7,789 bases of DNA from contig CALFYA010000451.1 in assembly GCA_937952925.1 (NCBI GenBank), forward strand, positions 1-7,789, in the 5' to 3' direction. The translations under genes were made by a program, and so were the position numbers. Numbering within the stretch: position 1 is the stretch's first letter; every line of letters begins with the position of its first letter. Under the pieces are notes generated by a model, which was given only the letters and a program-made list of their open reading frames with translations, was not told the DNA's origin and did not search any database. The DNA comes from an uncultured Moraxellaceae bacterium (GTDB lineage: Bacteria; Pseudomonadota; Gammaproteobacteria; Pseudomonadales; Moraxellaceae). Positions 5,565 through 7,789 of the stretch are shown here, one piece after another.

Positions 5565-7625
5565 TTAGTTCCAGCTGGAGGTAATCAGTGCGCCAAACTC
5601 GGCTTGATATTGTGCACTGAGTTCGGTGTTGCCCATCGCTGGTGGGGTAAAGCCCGCCATTGCATCAACCAACGCTTGCACTTCGTTGGCTTGCAGCTCA
5701 CGGCCATCGTTGAGACGGAAAGTTTCAACTGACATGCCACTGCTAAACCAGCCTTGGATCACCACCGAGGCAGATGTGCCAATCACACTGGCTTGCAGGT
5801 CGTTACCCACCTGACTAAACCATACTTGATCAGCTTTAGTATTGTTGTTGAACAACACCACATCATTGCCACCGCTCATGTCGGCAGATTCAAGCACCAT
5901 GTTTTGACCGTAAGCACGGCCAAGGATGTACATGTCATCGCCTGCACCACCGATCAATTGGTTCATGCCCAGACGACCATCAAGGGTATTGTTGGCGTTG
6001 TTACCCATCATGGTGTTGTCCATGCTGTTGCCAATCCCGTTGATGTTGTCTGTACCCAGCAGGGTCAACTGTTCGATGTTGTCGGCCATGTTCCAGCTGA
6101 CAGTACTTTCAACCACATCAAAACCACCATCCATCATTTCGATGGTTTGATCACCACGAGCATTGACACGGTAGGTGTCGTTGCCTGCACCACCGGTCAT
6201 CATGTCTGCACCAACACCACCGTCGAGCATGTCGTTGCCTGCGGCACCATTGAGCATGTCATCGCCACCTGCACCAAACAGCATGCTACCACCCGCATGA
6301 GCGGTCATGACGTTGCTCATCAAGTTGCCTGTACCCGTACGGCCAGCAGCGGTCAGGGTCAAGTTTTCAAGATTGCTCGCCAGCTGGTAGTTGACGGATG
6401 ACTGAACAGTATCAATACCCTGTCCAGCAAAGTCTTGTACGACATCCAAAGCGTTATCGACAATATAACTGTCGTTACCTGCCCCCCCACGCATGATGTC
6501 TGCACCAGCCCCACCGACCAAGAAGTCGTTGCCGCTGCCGGTACGGATCTCATCGTTGCCTTGACCAGCATTGATATACAAGTTGCGTGTATCAAATGCC
6601 ATCAGGAAACGATCTGCGGCGTTGGTACCCAAGGTTGCCACGTTGAATTGATCACCGCGTGCCACACCTGAAACCAAGTCACGGATATCGAGTGTGGTGC
6701 CTGCAGCAGCCACAATCGTGGTGCCTTCGTCATCGGCGCGACCGATGTTACCAATCAGAGCACCAGTATTGTCTTCCGCTTGAATGCGTACGGCTAGGCC
6801 ACCGTCTTGATTGGTCAGTGTGCCTGCATCGTTGGCGTTGTTGTTGCCCACTTCTGAGCTGGTAAACATCACACGGATTTGGCTTGCACCAGTCGCAGAC
6901 ACGTTGAGGGTGTCCATGCCAGCACCCAGATTGATCATGTCCATGCCATCACTGGCAAGGTTGTAAGCTGCGACGGTGTCATCACCGTCGCCACCCATGA
7001 TGGTGTCGTTGCCACCACCACCGATAAAGCTGTCGTTGCCCATGTTGCCGGTCAACATGTCGTTGCCTGCACCACCGACCAAGAAGTCGTTGCCGCTACC
7101 ACCCATCACCATGTCATCGCCTTGACCGGCGTTGACGTAATAGTTGGTGGTTTCCATGCTTTCATCAATCATGTCGGCAACGTTGGTGCCCAAGGTTGCC
7201 ACGTTGAATTGATCACCGCGTGCCACACCTGAAACCAAGTCACGGATATCGAGTGTGGTGCCAGCTGCTGCGACAAAGCTAATCCCTTCGTCATCAGCAC
7301 GGCCAATATCACCCATGAGCGCACCCATGGCATCTTCGGCTTGCAGGCGTACCGCCAAACCACCGTCTTGATTGGCGAGTAGGCCTGAATCGTTAGGATT
7401 GTTGTTGCCCACTTCGGCACTGGTGAATGTCACTCGAATTTCTGTTGAACCTGTCGCAGACAAGTTCACGGTATCCATGCCTGCACCCAGATCGATTTGA
7501 TCTGCTCCATCCATTGCCAGATCGTAATTGACGCTGTCATCTCCAGCCAAGCCACTAATCATGTCCGCTTCCGCAGCATTATTAGCCAGCATGTCGTCAT
7601 CGGCGGTTCCAGTAATTGTTGCCAT
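5565..7625 (-). CDS. RTX-family Ca2+-binding repeat protein, probable type I secretion substrate
   Basis: The 686-residue protein begins with ATITGTADDDML, a typical RTX opening without a Sec signal. Blocks of GGxGxDxxx nonapeptides, which bind Ca2+ in a parallel beta-roll, occur at about 167-220 (six in a row), 354-390 and 451-487, with degenerate ones near 548-568. Between them are 'GNDSYIVDN...DTVQSSVNYQLASNLENLTLTA'-type linkers common in large RTX proteins. Residues 35-193 and 222-380 are an internal duplication. The C-terminus (about 600-686: VWFSQVGNDLQASV, VVIQGWF, VETFRLNDGREL, a final SSWN) resembles the HCBP-related end region of secreted RTX proteins and probably carries the export signal. 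Composition is odd: about 40 Met, one Lys, one His, no Cys, many Asp/Asn/Gly. No enzymatic domain is recognised, so a surface, matrix or adhesion role is only a guess. GAGGA (7633-7637) lies 7 bases before the ATG. No HlyB/HlyD/TolC gene is in the window. Confidence 0.92.
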   Translation of the reverse strand: MATITGTADDDMLANNAAEADMISGLAGDDSVNYDLAMDGADQIDLGAGMDTVNLSATGSTEIRVTFTSAEVGNNNPNDSGLLANQDGGLAVRLQAEDAMGALMGDIGRADDEGISFVAAAGTTLDIRDLVSGVARGDQFNVATLGTNVADMIDESMETTNYYVNAGQGDDMVMGGSGNDFLVGGAGNDMLTGNMGNDSFIGGGGNDTIMGGDGDDTVAAYNLASDGMDMINLGAGMDTLNVSATGASQIRVMFTSSEVGNNNANDAGTLTNQDGGLAVRIQAEDNTGALIGNIGRADDEGTTIVAAAGTTLDIRDLVSGVARGDQFNVATLGTNAADRFLMAFDTRNLYINAGQGNDEIRTGSGNDFLVGGAGADIMRGGAGNDSYIVDNALDVVQDFAGQGIDTVQSSVNYQLASNLENLTLTAAGRTGTGNLMSNVMTAHAGGSMLFGAGGDDMLNGAAGNDMLDGGVGADMMTGGAGNDTYRVNARGDQTIEMMDGGFDVVESTVSWNMADNIEQLTLLGTDNINGIGNSMDNTMMGNNANNTLDGRLGMNQLIGGAGDDMYILGRAYGQNMVLESADMSGGNDVVLFNNNTKADQVWFSQVGNDLQASVIGTSASVVIQGWFSSGMSVETFRLNDGRELQANEVQALVDAMAGFTPPAMGNTELSAQYQAEFGALITSSWN
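6486..6962 (-). repeat. RTX gene internal duplication, copy B (residues 222-380)
   Basis: This is the second copy of the 159-residue module. The 74 bp at 6628-6701 are identical to 7189-7262, and the 26 bp at 6511-6536 are identical to 7072-7097. The residues between the copies (194-221) are RTX nonapeptides, so the duplicated unit is 187 residues long. Confidence 0.9.
7047..7523 (-). repeat. RTX gene internal duplication, copy A (residues 35-193)
   Basis: This 159-residue module aligns without gaps to copy B at a constant offset of 187 residues (561 bp). It begins with a DLGAGMDT-type strand, continues with an unnamed domain of about 100 residues (57-155), and ends with RTX nonapeptides GQGDDMVMG, GSGNDFLVG and GAGNDMLTG. 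A 74-bp stretch (7189-7262) is identical to copy B. Confidence 0.9.
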
Positions 7626-7632
7626 TTTTTAA

Positions 7633-7637
7633 TCCTC
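7633..7637 (-). promoter_or_regulatory. Shine-Dalgarno site of the RTX gene
   Basis: On the - strand these bases read GAGGA, seven bases before the ATG at 7625-7623. The site confirms the start, which also gives the expected RTX-like N-terminus. Confidence 0.75.
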
Positions 7638-7696
7638 GACTTTGTGGGGTGTTTGTCCAACCTTTAGCAGTTAAACAGAGATCTTTTGCTTTTTGA

Positions 7697-7702
7697 ATTA
7701 TA
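7697..7702 (-). promoter_or_regulatory. -10 element of the RTX gene promoter
   Basis: Read on the - strand the six bases are TATAAT, a perfect sigma-70 -10 box, about 70 bases before the RTX start codon. At 17 bp upstream the -35 position reads TTTTGT, a poor match. A promoter that needs an activator fits this, and the repeats described next overlap the expected -35 and spacer region. Confidence 0.55.
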
Positions 7703-7706
7703 CAAA

Positions 7707-7741
7707 AAACCACTCATCTACAAAAATAAACCACTCATCTA
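7707..7741. repeat. Pair of 14-bp direct repeats at the RTX promoter
   Basis: AAACCACTCATCTA occurs at 7707-7720 and again at 7728-7741, 21 bp start to start, which is two helical turns. The proximal copy fills the spacer upstream of TATAAT and the distal copy sits just beyond the -35 position. Same-face placement suggests two binding sites for one regulator. Whether it activates or represses cannot be told. Confidence 0.6.
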
Positions 7742-7753
7742 ATATCATTAGAT
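7737..7753. promoter_or_regulatory. Inverted repeat next to the distal direct repeat
   Basis: ATCTAAT (7737-7743) and ATTAGAT (7747-7753) are perfect inverted repeats with a 3-base centre, and the left arm overlaps the last five bases of the distal 14-bp direct repeat. The position upstream of the RTX -10 box suits an operator, but the AT-rich surroundings raise the chance of coincidence. Confidence 0.4.
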
Positions 7754-7789
7754 AAGATATATCCAATATAAATGTTTTTCAAAAGATGT

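Noticed and set aside
5754..6401. Long + strand open frame (215 codons) with repetitive Val/Cys/Thr/His-rich translation
   Set aside because: It lies wholly antisense to the RTX gene and its repeats mirror the RTX nonapeptide codons. It has no ribosome site and no family resemblance. The same applies to open frames at 6435-6671 and 6879-7232.
6456..7127. Regularly spaced short repeats that could suggest a CRISPR array
   Set aside because: The units are in-frame 27-bp codons for GGxGxDxxx nonapeptides with variable third positions and no unique spacers, so they are coding RTX repeats.

Overview
The window looks like a chromosomal segment of a mid-GC Gram-negative bacterium, most likely a gammaproteobacterium. 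A Moraxellaceae-like relative is a guess from the gene mix and cannot be settled from this sequence. It holds six convincing protein genes, five on the + strand and one large one on the - strand. I see no rRNA, tRNA, CRISPR array, transposase or phage gene.

Left part (1-4453): a 159-base leader without a gene carries a hairpin and a TTGACA box. Four + strand genes in close order follow: a stand-alone HD-type ppGpp hydrolase of the MESH1 type (160-708), an MpaB/DUF2236-type oxygenase (766-1959), a class B flavoprotein monooxygenase with the Baeyer-Villiger fingerprint (2044-3528), and a patatin-like serine lipase/esterase (3521-4453). The last two overlap by 8 bp, and the gaps between the others are 57 and 84 bp, so co-transcription is plausible. 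The oxygenase, ketone-to-ester monooxygenase and esterase make chemical sense as a small oxidative route for a hydrophobic substrate: oxidise, insert oxygen to form an ester, hydrolyse the ester. The pathway and substrate are inference.

Middle (4454-5556): a 157-bp spacer contains a strong hairpin without a U-tract. It is followed by a separately transcribed gene for a 298-residue protein of unknown function (4611-5507), which resembles from memory the DUF6065-type proteins. Its transcript and that of the converging - strand gene appear to share one bidirectional terminator (5520-5553).

Right part (5565-7789): a 686-residue RTX (hemolysin-type Ca2+-binding repeat) protein on the - strand, probably exported by a type I secretion system that is not encoded here. 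It contains a tandem duplication with an exact 561-bp period, in which an unnamed domain of about 100 residues alternates with RTX nonapeptides. It is unusually rich in methionine (about 40 residues), has a single lysine and no cysteine. Its AT-rich upstream region has a perfect TATAAT, two identical 14-bp direct repeats 21 bp apart and an adjoining inverted repeat, which together look like a regulated promoter.
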